From an uncultured Bacteroidota bacterium (GTDB lineage Bacteria > Bacteroidota > Bacteroidia > Flavobacteriales > Flavobacteriaceae): a stretch of 54,124 nucleotides of DNA. Below the pieces are notes generated by a model. That model was not told where the DNA came from and did not search any database. It worked only from the letters and a program-made list of their open reading frames with translations. This document shows positions 36,133-45,734 of the stretch, one piece after another (the stretch's first letter is position 1; each line of letters starts with the position of its first letter). The stretch covers positions 1 through 54,124 of the forward strand of contig CACNGE010000007.1 of NCBI GenBank assembly GCA_902619855.1, given 5' to 3'. A program made the translations under genes and the position numbers.

Positions 36133-36182
36133 GTTAGATCATTCTAATATTACCTATACAAAAGTTTATAATTTATATTTTA

Positions 36183-36216
36183 TTTGAGTATAGTAAAAAG
36201 ATTATGTTTAGTTTTG
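36183..36216 (+). promoter_or_regulatory. Predicted promoter of the propeller/LuxR regulator
   Basis: TTTG (36183-36186) and TAGTTTTG (36209-36216) match the -33 and -7 elements of Bacteroidota promoters with a 22-base spacer, within the usual range. The expected transcription start is near 36222, 20 bases before the ATG. Confidence 0.55.
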
Positions 36217-36241
36217 AAAACTGATAAATCAAATCTGATAT

Positions 36242-39025
36242 ATGAGAATTATCACAATTTTATTATTAACCTGTATAGGTGTTATTTCTCAAGAGTTACC
36301 ACCTATACAATCATTTTCATCTGATATTTATAAAGGGGGTAATCAGAATTGGAGTATAACACAGGATGATAATCGAAATATTTATTTTGCTAACAATGAT
36401 GGGCTGTTACGATTTGATGGCAATCATTGGCAACTTTTTCCCTCTCCAAATAAATCTATTTTAAGGTCTGTTCATTACGCTAATAAATTTATTTACACAG
36501 GCTCTTACATGGATTTTGGTTACTGGAAATATTTACAAACAGGTGAACTCGTTTATACATCTATTGTAAACGAACTAGAATTTGAAATGATTGAAGATGA
36601 ACAGGTTTGGAACATATTTGACTATAAACAGTTTGTCATTTTCCAAACTCTGAATAGACTAATTATTTATAATTTTTTAAACAAGCAAACTCAAATTGTA
36701 AGCTCTGATTATAATATACTTAAGGCTTTTTTAATTAATAACGACATATATTTCCAATCCTCAAATAAATCAATTTACATGGTCAGTGAGGGTAATCAAA
36801 AAAAATTAATTGACGGAAATGATATTGAAGACCTAACAGTGATTAACATGTTTAATAATGAAGATGGCATTTATTTCATATCTGATAAAAAAGGTTTTTT
36901 TCAAATAAAAAATGACAAGATAGTTCCCACTTTAAAAAATTCATTTCCTAAACTCAATAATTCGTTAATCTACAGTGCCGTAAAAACAGAATCTGAGAAT
37001 TATGTTTTAGGGTCAGTTATGGATGGAATTTTGATTTTTGACAAAAAAGGTAACCTTATTTTCAATTACACCAGTAGGCAAGGTTTAGCGAACAACACAG
37101 TACTATCAACATTTGTAGACAATGAAGATAATCTATGGGCAGGCCTTGATAACGGAATAGCGCACCTACAACTCAACTCACCAATTCGGATTTATAAAGA
37201 TAGTAATGGTTCACTGGGTACCATATACGCAGCCTCATTGTATAATGGGGTGTTGTATTTAGGAACAAATCAAGGTTTATATAAAAAAAAATACCCTTCC
37301 AACTCAAATTTTAGCCCTGTTTCGGGGCTAGAGGGACAGGTTTGGAACCTAAAACAGATAGACGGAAAGTTGTTTTGTGGACATGACTCTGGGATGTTTA
37401 TTTTAGATAATGGTAAGGTCACTAGTATTTTTGATAAAATTGGTACTTGGGACTACAGACTATTAGAAAATAATTTGATTTTAGCCGGTACATATGATGG
37501 TCTCCACATAATTGAAAAAAAGGGAGGTAATTGGAAACATAAAACAAAAATCCAACGATTTGATATCTCCTCTAGATTTTTTGAAATATCTAAAGATAAA
37601 ACCATTCTAATAAGTCATGAATATAAGGGTGTATTTAAAATAAAATTAAACATTGATAATTTTCAGATAGATCATACCGATTTATTAATTGATGGACAAA
37701 GTCTATATTCAAGCCTATCATCACTTGGAAATAGTATTTATTTTATGAGTAATGAAGGATTTTATTACTACGATTATGAAAATGAACAGTTTTTAAAAAA
37801 CAATCAAATAACGAATCAACTAAAGGATTTAAGTTTTTTGAGTGGTAAAATGGTAAATACTAATGATAAAAATCTATGGTTGTTTGGTCCAAATTCGATC
37901 ATAAAACTTGAAAAAAATCAATTTTCAAATGAATTTATAGTAGAAAAATTTCCAGTAAATCAATCTTTACGTAGTGGGTTGATTGGTTTTGAAAATATAA
38001 TTTCATTGGATAATTTATCTCATTTATTAGGCTCTTCGCAAGGATACATTGTACTAAATCAAAGAATTACACAGAATGTGCCAGAAATTAATCTATCAAT
38101 AAACAGCATTGTTGCAACAGATAAGGATAAAAATGCGATCAGATTAGACTTGAATTTGGATGAAGAATTGTCTTACGATTTCAACTCACTCGAGTTTTTG
38201 ATTAGTTTACCTAATTATAATAATACAAATGAAATTGAATTTCAGCATAAACTTGAGGGTTATAACGATGAATGGAGTTTATGGAACAATGATGCTAAAA
38301 TTGTTTTTTCAAATTTAGACCCAGGAAATTATGAACTATTTATACGAGCTCAAATCGGAAATGATATTATTTCCACAAAATCTTATTCGTTTAAAATCGC
38401 AAAACCATTGTATCTTTCCAGTCTTGCATACATTTTTTATAGCATATTACTTATCTTCATAAGTTTAATTATTAACTGGAGCTACACAAAATATTATACA
38501 AGCCAACAAGAAAAAATTATTTCTGCTAACGCAAAAAAATTAGAGCTAATTGAATATAAAAATAAAGAAGAAATGATGAGATTACGTAACTCTAACCTTC
38601 AAGAAAGCGTAGAATCCAAAAACAGAGAGCTCGCTGCAGCAACTATGGCAACTATTAAAAATAACAAATTTTTACAACAGATAATTGATGATTTGAAATC
38701 TTTGAAATCAATTGATGAAATCAACTCTGTGTTAGTAACAATTAAAAGAAACCTTGAAAAAGGAGATGACTGGAAGTTTTTTGAAGATGCTTTTAATAAT
38801 GCTGATCAAAATTTTTTAAAAAACTTAAAAAAACTCCATCCAAATTTAACTCGCAGTGATCTAAAATTATGCGCGTACATAAGACTTAATCTATCAACCA
38901 AAGAAATTGCTCCTTTGTTTGGAATTTCTGTGAGAAGTGTAGAAATAAAAAGGTATAGACTTAGAAAAAAAATGAATTTGAATCACACAACAACCTTAAC
39001 TGATCATATTGTTTCTATAAGTTAA
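36242..39025 (+). CDS. Propeller / Y_Y_Y membrane regulator with LuxR-type HTH
   Basis: The 927-residue protein has a signal sequence (about 1-15), a large periplasmic propeller region (about 20-620; repeats such as DNRNIYFANNDGLLRFDG and DNEDNLWAGLDNGIAHL), a triple-tyrosine (Y_Y_Y) domain (about 645-720), one transmembrane helix (about 725-747), a coiled-coil segment (about 755-805) and a LuxR-type HTH (about 863-915; STKEIAPLFGISVRSVEIKRYRLRKKM). It has no kinase or receiver, so binding of a glucan fragment outside would control transcription directly. It sits between the secreted enzymes and SusC, separated from SusC by 104 bases, and is the likely activator of the locus. Confidence 0.85.
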   Translation: MRIITILLLTCIGVISQELPPIQSFSSDIYKGGNQNWSITQDDNRNIYFANNDGLLRFDGNHWQLFPSPNKSILRSVHYANKFIYTGSYMDFGYWKYLQTGELVYTSIVNELEFEMIEDEQVWNIFDYKQFVIFQTLNRLIIYNFLNKQTQIVSSDYNILKAFLINNDIYFQSSNKSIYMVSEGNQKKLIDGNDIEDLTVINMFNNEDGIYFISDKKGFFQIKNDKIVPTLKNSFPKLNNSLIYSAVKTESENYVLGSVMDGILIFDKKGNLIFNYTSRQGLANNTVLSTFVDNEDNLWAGLDNGIAHLQLNSPIRIYKDSNGSLGTIYAASLYNGVLYLGTNQGLYKKKYPSNSNFSPVSGLEGQVWNLKQIDGKLFCGHDSGMFILDNGKVTSIFDKIGTWDYRLLENNLILAGTYDGLHIIEKKGGNWKHKTKIQRFDISSRFFEISKDKTILISHEYKGVFKIKLNIDNFQIDHTDLLIDGQSLYSSLSSLGNSIYFMSNEGFYYYDYENEQFLKNNQITNQLKDLSFLSGKMVNTNDKNLWLFGPNSIIKLEKNQFSNEFIVEKFPVNQSLRSGLIGFENIISLDNLSHLLGSSQGYIVLNQRITQNVPEINLSINSIVATDKDKNAIRLDLNLDEELSYDFNSLEFLISLPNYNNTNEIEFQHKLEGYNDEWSLWNNDAKIVFSNLDPGNYELFIRAQIGNDIISTKSYSFKIAKPLYLSSLAYIFYSILLIFISLIINWSYTKYYTSQQEKIISANAKKLELIEYKNKEEMMRLRNSNLQESVESKNRELAAATMATIKNNKFLQQIIDDLKSLKSIDEINSVLVTIKRNLEKGDDWKFFEDAFNNADQNFLKNLKKLHPNLTRSDLKLCAYIRLNLSTKEIAPLFGISVRSVEIKRYRLRKKMNLNHTTTLTDHIVSIS

Positions 39026-39098
39026 TTATAATTTAACTTTTCTGTAAATGTATATATAATGTTGTGGTAAAATTTCGGGTAATTTAAAATACAGACTA

Positions 39099-39106
39099 TA
39101 TTTTTG
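39099..39106 (+). promoter_or_regulatory. Predicted -7 box of the SusC operon
   Basis: TATTTTTG matches TAnnTTTG and lies 24 bases before the susC ATG at 39130. No TTG is found at the usual upstream distance, which would fit a promoter that needs an activator, such as the adjacent regulator. Confidence 0.45.
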
Positions 39107-39129
39107 AGTTCTTAATAATTTTTTGATAA

Positions 39130-42100
39130 ATGATTCGAAGACTTCACATTTTTGTTTTATTATTTTTTTCAATTATTGGCTATTCTCAGCAAATTACCGG
39201 TATTGTAATTGAAGCTGGTTCTGAATTACCAATTCCTGGCGCCACTATTTTATTGAAAGAAAAATCATATGGTACAAACACTGATTTTGGTGGAAAATTT
39301 ACTCTCGACAATGTTTCAGATGGAGACATAATTACTATTTCTTCAATTGGATTTATTTCCAAAGAAGTTTTAATTGGATCTCAACTAAATTATATCATTG
39401 AGTTAAATGAAGATGTAGCAAAACTTGATGAGGTTGTTGTAATGGGATATGGTACTCAACTGAAAAAAGAAGTTACAGGTTCAGTATCAATTGTTGGAAG
39501 TGAAACAATTGAAAAAGTCAAACCGACCCGTGTTGAGCAAGCGCTCCAGGGTCAAGTAGCAGGAGTTAACATTACATCTCAGTCAGGGTCTCCTGGAGGG
39601 GGCTTAGATATTCGTATTCGCGGTATATCCACCAATGGAGATAACCGACCACTAATTTTAGTTGATGGCAATGTTATTGAGGAACTCAGCGTGTTAAACC
39701 CTTCAGATATTGCCAGTATTACAGTTCTAAAGGATGCCTCTGCAGGAATTTATGGGACACGAGCATCAAACGGGGTTATTCTGATTACAACAAAATCAGG
39801 TAGAAGATCAATGCCTCTTAAATTTGAATACAACAATTATTTTGGTTTTCAAGAAACTACCAGAATTCTTCCGGTACTTAACGCAACAGAATATACCCTT
39901 TTGATCAATGAATCTTTTGCTGCAGGTGGAAAACAAATACCGTATCCAACAATTGCGGATCTTGGTCAAGGAACGAATTGGCAAAAAGAAGTTTTTCAAA
40001 AAGCACCGATATCGAATCATGATATTAGCTTTAGAGGAGGTGGAAATAAGTCGACTTACTCGGTTGGATTTTCAGCTTTTGATCAGGACGGAATTGTAGG
40101 AGGGGAAAAAGCTAGCTTTAAGAGACTCACAGGAAGAATAAATTATAATGTTGAAATATTTGACAATTTAAATATTAAAGCAAACTTTATTTACGCGAAT
40201 ACAAAAAGAAAGACATTACCAGAAAATTCAATTGGATCTTTATTGTACAATGCAATTAATATGCCCCCTAACTTATCTGCTTACAATTATTATACTGGCG
40301 ATTATACTAGAGCTACTGACCTTGGCAACGAGGTAGTAAATCCACTCAAACAGAAAGATTTATCATTAAATCTTACTACTGCTGATCGTTTTAGTGGTGT
40401 GTTTGGGTTAAAATATAATATTTTGCCTGAGTTAAATCTTGAAGCGAATTATCAAGGTAACTACACTGAAGTTTTCGGACAGTATTTTAGCCCAACTTCA
40501 GATTATGGAGCTGAAGGAGTTTTTGGGGATAAGGTTTTTGATAGGGAAGACCCTGGATATTATCAGCCACTGGATATTTACCGTGATTATACCGTTGATA
40601 TACTCGTAAATTATGAGCGGAAGTTTGCAGAAAAGCATGACGTCAAGTTTACGATTGGAAATAGTATTTTCAGAACTTTTGCTGATGGCTTTGGTGTTTC
40701 GGCTGAGGGATTACCTAATATTGACAGAATTGAAGACGTCAGATTAGAAGATGCAAGTATGGTTACGCCAAGATTTATTAATGTTGATAATCGATTTTCT
40801 GACAGCAGATTACTTTCTTATTTTTCTCGACTTCGTTACTCATATGATGACAAGTACTATTTGACAGCAGTTGTAAGAAGAGATGCTTCATCAAATTTTG
40901 GACCTGGAAACAGCATAGGGTATTTTCCATCTGCATCTCTTGGCTGGATCGTAACAGAAGAAAATTTTATGTCGAATAGTAACTTTTTTGACTTTTTAAA
41001 GATCAAAACATCTTACGGTTTCCTTGGAAATGATAGAATCGGATCATTTTTATACACATCAACACTTTCAGGCGAGGGAGTTTATGTATTTGATAATCAA
41101 ATCGTTTATGGAGTTGCTCCAGGGTCACCTTCCAATCCAAATGTTAAATGGGAAGAGCAAGAAGCACTCAATCTGGGTGTTGAAATGCGCTTATTCAATG
41201 ACCACGTGAATTTAGGTTTTGATTATTTTAAGAGAAGAACTAATGACCTTTTACTTTTAGTGGAAACGAGTCGAGTTGTTGGAGTTAGTGCACCTGGTTC
41301 TGGAGCTCCAATCTCAAATGCGGGTTCTGTAGAAAATTCTGGAATTGAAATTGAATTTAATTACCAGGATACTTTTTTTAAGGAACTTGACTTTGGATTA
41401 AATTTTAATTTTTCATCTCTTGATAATGTAGTAACTGAAGTTAATAATCAAATTGGCTATGAAATTGGAGGAGTGTTTGGAATTGGAGGTTTTGAGGGCC
41501 CAGCAAGAATGGAAGTTGGATATCCAATCGGCTATTTTTATGGCCTTCAAACAGATGGCATATTCCAGTCTATTGATGAAGTAGATGCCCATGCCTCACA
41601 ACGCAGTTTAGGCTCCGAAGCAGTTCCTGGAGATTTTAGATATGTTGACCAAAACGGTGATGGGGAGGTGGATGAAGATGACAGAGTGTATCTTGGCGAT
41701 CCGATCCCGGACTATACCATGGGTTTAAACATATCACTTGATTATAAAAACATAGATTTTTCTGCATATGCATACGCATCACTAGGAAGTGAAATTGTTA
41801 GAAATTATGAAAGGAATTTAGATCTGACAAACAAGTCAGCTTACAAACTCAATCGCTGGAGAGGGATTGGAACAACAGAAACAGATCCAAGAGTAACTAG
41901 TGCTGCAAATTCAAATTCAAGATTTTCAGATTATTTTGTTGAGGATGGTTCTTACTTAAGAGTTCAGAATATTCAAATTGGCTACACATTTAGTGATAAA
42001 AATTTTAAGCTTGATATTTTAAGACCTTGGATAAAAGCATCGGCAGAATCGATTCGATTTTATGCATCAGTAGGCAACGCATTTACTTTAACCAATTATA

Positions 42101-42210
42101 AAGGATTTGACCCTACCACTTCAACAGGTTCGCCCGTTGGTGGAGGGTTTGACCAAGGGTTTTATCCAAATCCAAGAACCTATAGTGTAGGGTTTAATAT
42201 TAAATTTTAG
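39130..42210 (+). CDS. SusC-like TonB-dependent transporter
   Basis: The 1026-residue outer-membrane protein imports glucan oligosaccharides with SusD. It has a signal peptide (1-19), a carboxypeptidase-D-like N-terminal domain (about 22-95; GIVIEAGSELPIPGATILLKE), a TonB-box/plug region starting DEVVVMGYGTQ (about 99-109), and the plug (RIRGIS, PLILVDG, DIASITVLKDASA, NGVILITTKSG). A 22-stranded barrel follows, ending YSVGFNIKF. The family is SusC/RagA. It is followed after 3 bases by SusD, the normal tight pair. Laminarin oligosaccharides are the inferred substrate from the flanking GH16, GH17, GH30 and GH81 genes. Confidence 0.95.
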   Translation: MIRRLHIFVLLFFSIIGYSQQITGIVIEAGSELPIPGATILLKEKSYGTNTDFGGKFTLDNVSDGDIITISSIGFISKEVLIGSQLNYIIELNEDVAKLDEVVVMGYGTQLKKEVTGSVSIVGSETIEKVKPTRVEQALQGQVAGVNITSQSGSPGGGLDIRIRGISTNGDNRPLILVDGNVIEELSVLNPSDIASITVLKDASAGIYGTRASNGVILITTKSGRRSMPLKFEYNNYFGFQETTRILPVLNATEYTLLINESFAAGGKQIPYPTIADLGQGTNWQKEVFQKAPISNHDISFRGGGNKSTYSVGFSAFDQDGIVGGEKASFKRLTGRINYNVEIFDNLNIKANFIYANTKRKTLPENSIGSLLYNAINMPPNLSAYNYYTGDYTRATDLGNEVVNPLKQKDLSLNLTTADRFSGVFGLKYNILPELNLEANYQGNYTEVFGQYFSPTSDYGAEGVFGDKVFDREDPGYYQPLDIYRDYTVDILVNYERKFAEKHDVKFTIGNSIFRTFADGFGVSAEGLPNIDRIEDVRLEDASMVTPRFINVDNRFSDSRLLSYFSRLRYSYDDKYYLTAVVRRDASSNFGPGNSIGYFPSASLGWIVTEENFMSNSNFFDFLKIKTSYGFLGNDRIGSFLYTSTLSGEGVYVFDNQIVYGVAPGSPSNPNVKWEEQEALNLGVEMRLFNDHVNLGFDYFKRRTNDLLLLVETSRVVGVSAPGSGAPISNAGSVENSGIEIEFNYQDTFFKELDFGLNFNFSSLDNVVTEVNNQIGYEIGGVFGIGGFEGPARMEVGYPIGYFYGLQTDGIFQSIDEVDAHASQRSLGSEAVPGDFRYVDQNGDGEVDEDDRVYLGDPIPDYTMGLNISLDYKNIDFSAYAYASLGSEIVRNYERNLDLTNKSAYKLNRWRGIGTTETDPRVTSAANSNSRFSDYFVEDGSYLRVQNIQIGYTFSDKNFKLDILRPWIKASAESIRFYASVGNAFTLTNYKGFDPTTSTGSPVGGGFDQGFYPNPRTYSVGFNIKF

Positions 42211-42213
42211 TCC

Positions 42214-43992
42214 ATGAAAAAATTTACAAAAACATTTATAATAACTTTTTTGATTTTGTTTTTTGTTGTTGCATGTTCAGACGATTTTGTCCGCGTTACA
42301 TCCAATAATATAGACACTGAGAATTATTTTAACTCAGAAGAAGAATTTGAGAGTGCTCTGATTGGAGCTTATGACCTTTTGCAGTCCACATTCTATAATG
42401 TTTTGGTCGGTGAAATCGCCTCTGACAACACCCTTGCTGGTGGTGAAAGCGCAACGGATGGCCCTGCGATTCAGCAAATTGACGATATGATTCACACTCC
42501 TGTCAATGTGCAGTTGCGAGACATTTGGGGGTGGATGTTTGCTGGGGTCAACAGAGCAAACTTCATCTTAGAGTTTCAAGATAAAATTGATTTTGAAAAT
42601 AAACCTAACATCATTGCACAGGCTAAATTTTTAAGAGCGTACTATTATTTTGAACTTGTTAAATGGTTTGGTCCTGTTCCTTTGGTTGTTGATAAAAGGA
42701 TTAACTTTGGAGACCAATTTGACTTGGACAGAACACCTGTTGCTGAAATCTATGCTCAAATTGAAAAAGATTTAGTTGAAGCCATTCAAGATTTACCAGA
42801 CCAACAATTGATGGTTGGAAAAGTAACAAAAGGAGCTGCACAGGGATTGCTTGGAAAAGTCTATTTATACAACGATAAATTTGCCGAATCAGCTGATGTT
42901 TTAGACCAGCTTATTTCATCCAACAATTATGATTTAGTTCCCTTCTTTGCTGACTTATTTGAAAATGATACAGATTTTGAGTTTTCGACATCATCCGATG
43001 ACGACGAAAATGATGTAGACCTTGATTCTGATGAAATACATGTTGAAGATCATATTCTTATCACAGGTAAAGATGTCTTGTATACGAGTGAAACACCTAT
43101 TGAAGGACTAAGCTCAGGTTCGATTTATTATGCCATTGTGGTCGACTACAACACCATTAAACTGGCAAACTCTAAATTAGAAGCGGAATCTAATATTTCT
43201 ATCGATTTAACAAGTTTTTCAGAAGGGGATCATTCTTTATATGCTCAATTTGAAAATTCTAAAGAGTCTGTATTTGAAGTTCAATACTCAGATCTGGAAG
43301 GTGGTAGTTTTGATTGCTTTCAGTGTAGTGAGGGCAATATAGCCGTTGGATTTAATGGGATTCGAAAATATATTGGAACTCCGTTTGGCCCTAGATTTGA
43401 ATCGGGTTATAGTTTTAATGTTCCAACCCAAGAAGCATACGATGCCTACAACGATGCAGATTTGCGCAAAGATATTTCGATCTTAAATATAGAAAAATGG
43501 GTAGCTGAATGGGCAGAATTGGGAGTTTCAATAACTTATGGTGAAGGGAATGAGCATACTGGATTTTTCAATAGAAAATATATATCAAGAAGGCGAGATT
43601 TAAATATTCCAGACCCGAATTTGACAAATCCAAATAATTACAGGGCGATTAGATTTGCAGATGTTTTACTGATGGCAGCAGAAGCTCATAATCGAAAAAC
43701 AAATCCGGATGATACAAAAGCATTGGAATACCTGAACAGAGTACGTACTCGTGCCTTTGGAAACACAGACTATAACACACTCGCCACAGGAAGCACACTT
43801 ACGCAATTGATTTGGAATGAACGTCGACTTGAACTAATGGGTGAAGGGCATCGATTTTTTGATCTTGTTCGGACAGGCCAAGCTGCCAATCATATCGATG
43901 GGTTTCAAACTGGCAAGCATGAACTATTCCCAATTCCAGGAGTAGAAATTGAATTAACAGGAAATAAATGGGAACAAAACCCAGGGTATTAA
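42214..43992 (+). CDS. SusD-like outer-membrane glycan-binding lipoprotein with an inserted domain
   Basis: The 592-residue lipoprotein (signal ending VVACSD, Cys21) is the lid of the SusC transporter and binds glucan at the cell surface. The SusD core is clear: NYFNSEEEFESALIGAYDLL, RAYYYFELVKWFGPVPLV, the TPR-like helices, and the C-terminal RFADVLLMAAEAHNR, ALEYLNRVRTRAFG, and ERRLELMGEGHRFFDLVR. Residues 251-348 (42957-43247) are an extra stretch not expected in SusD: an acidic linker then IHVEDHILITGKDVLYTSE, GLSSGSIYYAIVVD and NTIKLANS, a pattern I know from large adhesins and phage tail proteins. A 10-bp direct repeat bounds it. Without it, the length would be normal. Confidence 0.93.
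   Translation: MKKFTKTFIITFLILFFVVACSDDFVRVTSNNIDTENYFNSEEEFESALIGAYDLLQSTFYNVLVGEIASDNTLAGGESATDGPAIQQIDDMIHTPVNVQLRDIWGWMFAGVNRANFILEFQDKIDFENKPNIIAQAKFLRAYYYFELVKWFGPVPLVVDKRINFGDQFDLDRTPVAEIYAQIEKDLVEAIQDLPDQQLMVGKVTKGAAQGLLGKVYLYNDKFAESADVLDQLISSNNYDLVPFFADLFENDTDFEFSTSSDDDENDVDLDSDEIHVEDHILITGKDVLYTSETPIEGLSSGSIYYAIVVDYNTIKLANSKLEAESNISIDLTSFSEGDHSLYAQFENSKESVFEVQYSDLEGGSFDCFQCSEGNIAVGFNGIRKYIGTPFGPRFESGYSFNVPTQEAYDAYNDADLRKDISILNIEKWVAEWAELGVSITYGEGNEHTGFFNRKYISRRRDLNIPDPNLTNPNNYRAIRFADVLLMAAEAHNRKTNPDDTKALEYLNRVRTRAFGNTDYNTLATGSTLTQLIWNERRLELMGEGHRFFDLVRTGQAANHIDGFQTGKHELFPIPGVEIELTGNKWEQNPGY
42957..43257 (+). repeat. 10-bp direct repeats bounding a 97-codon insertion in susD
   Basis: ATTTGAAAAT occurs at 42957-42966 and 43248-43257, both read in the same frame as Leu/Gln-Phe-Glu-Asn. 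The distance between repeat starts is 291 bases, exactly 97 codons. Removing one repeat and the insert restores LFENSKESVFEVQYSD, the expected SusD sequence. Confidence 0.8.
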
Positions 43993-44002
43993 ATTTTACA
44001 AA

Positions 44003-44845
44003 ATGAAAAAAATATTAATTTCAAGCTTTGTTTTTTTGTTAATAGGATGTGAAAAAGCATCCGATGACTTAAGAGATACATCTTTTGCAGAAACTACGAT
44101 CTCTCCGACAAATGTTGCTGTTGACACTCAAGTTTATACTGACAATTCTGGAAAGGTGATAATCACTCCATCGGCTATTGGAGCGGTATCATTTACTGTC
44201 GATAAAGGAGATGAATCTCCGATTTCGACGGTTGATAATGGATATTCAATTGAGAATTTTTATGATACTGGTGAATACACGATTTCGGTAATTGCGGAAT
44301 CGTTAACTGGAGATAAGTCTAATCAGGTCTCAACAGATATTTTTGTAGTTTCTACGTGTGTCGAAGAATTGGAAGAAAATATCGATAGTGAAGTTGGCAA
44401 TCTTCTTATCGAGAATATAGATCAATATAATTCCTTGTTCACAAGTATTGGTGGAATTAGCTCTACGCCCGTTGAGAATCCGAAAGCAGATTTAACAAAT
44501 ATAAGTTGCTTAGTTGAGCAAGTTACCATGAATAGTGGTTGTTCTACCTTTGCCGGGCTACTTTTGACTTTCCCAAACAACTATACTATATCCGAGACAT
44601 CAAATATATTCTCTATGAATGTTTTTTTTACCGATAGGAGTTTTGATGTTTCCGTATTTTTTATAGGGTCTGAAAACTATGAAATCGTTCAGACATCAGA
44701 TAAATTAAACCAATGGGAAACACTTAATTTTGATTTATCACCTTACAATGGAGAAACATTAAAGAGAGTTATTTTATATTTTGACAAGGGTGAGCCATGT
44801 GATGACAGCGTTCTATATTTTGATCAAATAAAATTAAAAAGTTAG
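44003..44845 (+). CDS. Surface lipoprotein with PKD-like and jelly-roll domains (SusE-position glycan-binding protein)
   Basis: The 280-residue lipoprotein (LLIGCEK, Cys16) has a PKD-like N-terminal domain (about 30-118; NSGKVIITPSAIGAVSFTVD and DTGEYTISVIAES) and a C-terminal beta-sandwich (about 140-280) ending DDSVLYFDQIKLKS, similar to the modules of the GH16 and T9SS proteins nearby. Its position directly after SusD, where SusE/SusF-type binding proteins occur, suggests a surface glucan-binding role. Catalytic motifs are absent. It follows susD by 10 bases, and the next gene starts 2 bases after its stop. Confidence 0.75.
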   Translation: MKKILISSFVFLLIGCEKASDDLRDTSFAETTISPTNVAVDTQVYTDNSGKVIITPSAIGAVSFTVDKGDESPISTVDNGYSIENFYDTGEYTISVIAESLTGDKSNQVSTDIFVVSTCVEELEENIDSEVGNLLIENIDQYNSLFTSIGGISSTPVENPKADLTNISCLVEQVTMNSGCSTFAGLLLTFPNNYTISETSNIFSMNVFFTDRSFDVSVFFIGSENYEIVQTSDKLNQWETLNFDLSPYNGETLKRVILYFDKGEPCDDSVLYFDQIKLKS

Positions 44846-44847
44846 TT

Positions 44848-45717
44848 ATGAAATTTAAAATTATCCTCTTTTGCTTGACTTTAATTTCGTGTCAACAGGA
44901 AGATTATTTTTTTGGTGATATTAAGGCACCTGAAAACATTAATGTAGAATACCAAATTGTTGGAGCATCCACTGAAACACCTTATGGAGACGGTACGGGT
45001 GAAGTTATATTCACCTCTAGTGCTGATAATAGCTTATCATTCAGTTACAGTATTAAGGGAGCCGACTACTTAGCTCCATCGGGACAAATGGTTCACCTTT
45101 TTTCAGATCCTGGAGTTCAAACCTACACGGTTTCTGTTGTTGCAATTGGTGTTGGTGGATTGAAATCCACAAAAACAGTACAAATTGATGTTTATGTTGA
45201 ATATATTCCCCCACCTGATTTAATAACAATGCTGACAAGTGATAGTCAAAGAACTTGGAGAGTGAAAAACGGATCTCCATTTCATTTTGGTTTGGGTCCA
45301 TTTGAAGGGGAAGAACCATTTGCATGGTATAGCGCAGCTCCTAATGAGAAATCTTACACTGGAATGTATGATGATCGTTACATATTCAACATTGACGGAA
45401 CCTTTACTCACCTGACTAATGAAACAGTTTTTGGCTTTGAGGAGTACCTGAATGCAGATTTTGGGCCTTCAGATCAAGAAGCTAATAGTCTAGGTGAGGT
45501 AGATCACTATCCACTTGAAGATTATTCAGAACAATGGAGCTTGTCAGGACCAGGTGGCGTTGAGACATTGTCACTAACTGGAAATGCATTTATTTCTTTT
45601 TATGTAGGCAACCATATTTATAAAATTTTAGAAAGAACTCCAAATGAAATGCTTCTTCAGGTTACTGAAAGTGATGAAGGATATGAATGGTACTTTAGAT
45701 TAATTGCTGAAGATTAA
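44848..45717 (+). CDS. Second PKD-containing surface lipoprotein, putative glucan-binding
   Basis: The 289-residue lipoprotein (TLISCQQ, Cys15) has a PKD-like domain (about 25-118; GTGEVIFTSSADNSLSFSYS, DPGVQTYTVSVVA) and a C-terminal domain (about 125-289) that opens RTWRVKNGSPFHFGLGP and ends YEWYFRLIAED, aromatic-rich and suited to carbohydrate binding. PKD-containing proteins of this kind accompany SusCD in marine laminarin loci. I know no enzyme activity for this form. It is tightly linked to its neighbours and belongs to the operon. Confidence 0.72.
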   Translation: MKFKIILFCLTLISCQQEDYFFGDIKAPENINVEYQIVGASTETPYGDGTGEVIFTSSADNSLSFSYSIKGADYLAPSGQMVHLFSDPGVQTYTVSVVAIGVGGLKSTKTVQIDVYVEYIPPPDLITMLTSDSQRTWRVKNGSPFHFGLGPFEGEEPFAWYSAAPNEKSYTGMYDDRYIFNIDGTFTHLTNETVFGFEEYLNADFGPSDQEANSLGEVDHYPLEDYSEQWSLSGPGGVETLSLTGNAFISFYVGNHIYKILERTPNEMLLQVTESDEGYEWYFRLIAED

Positions 45718-45734
45718 TAATCGCTAAAAAATTG

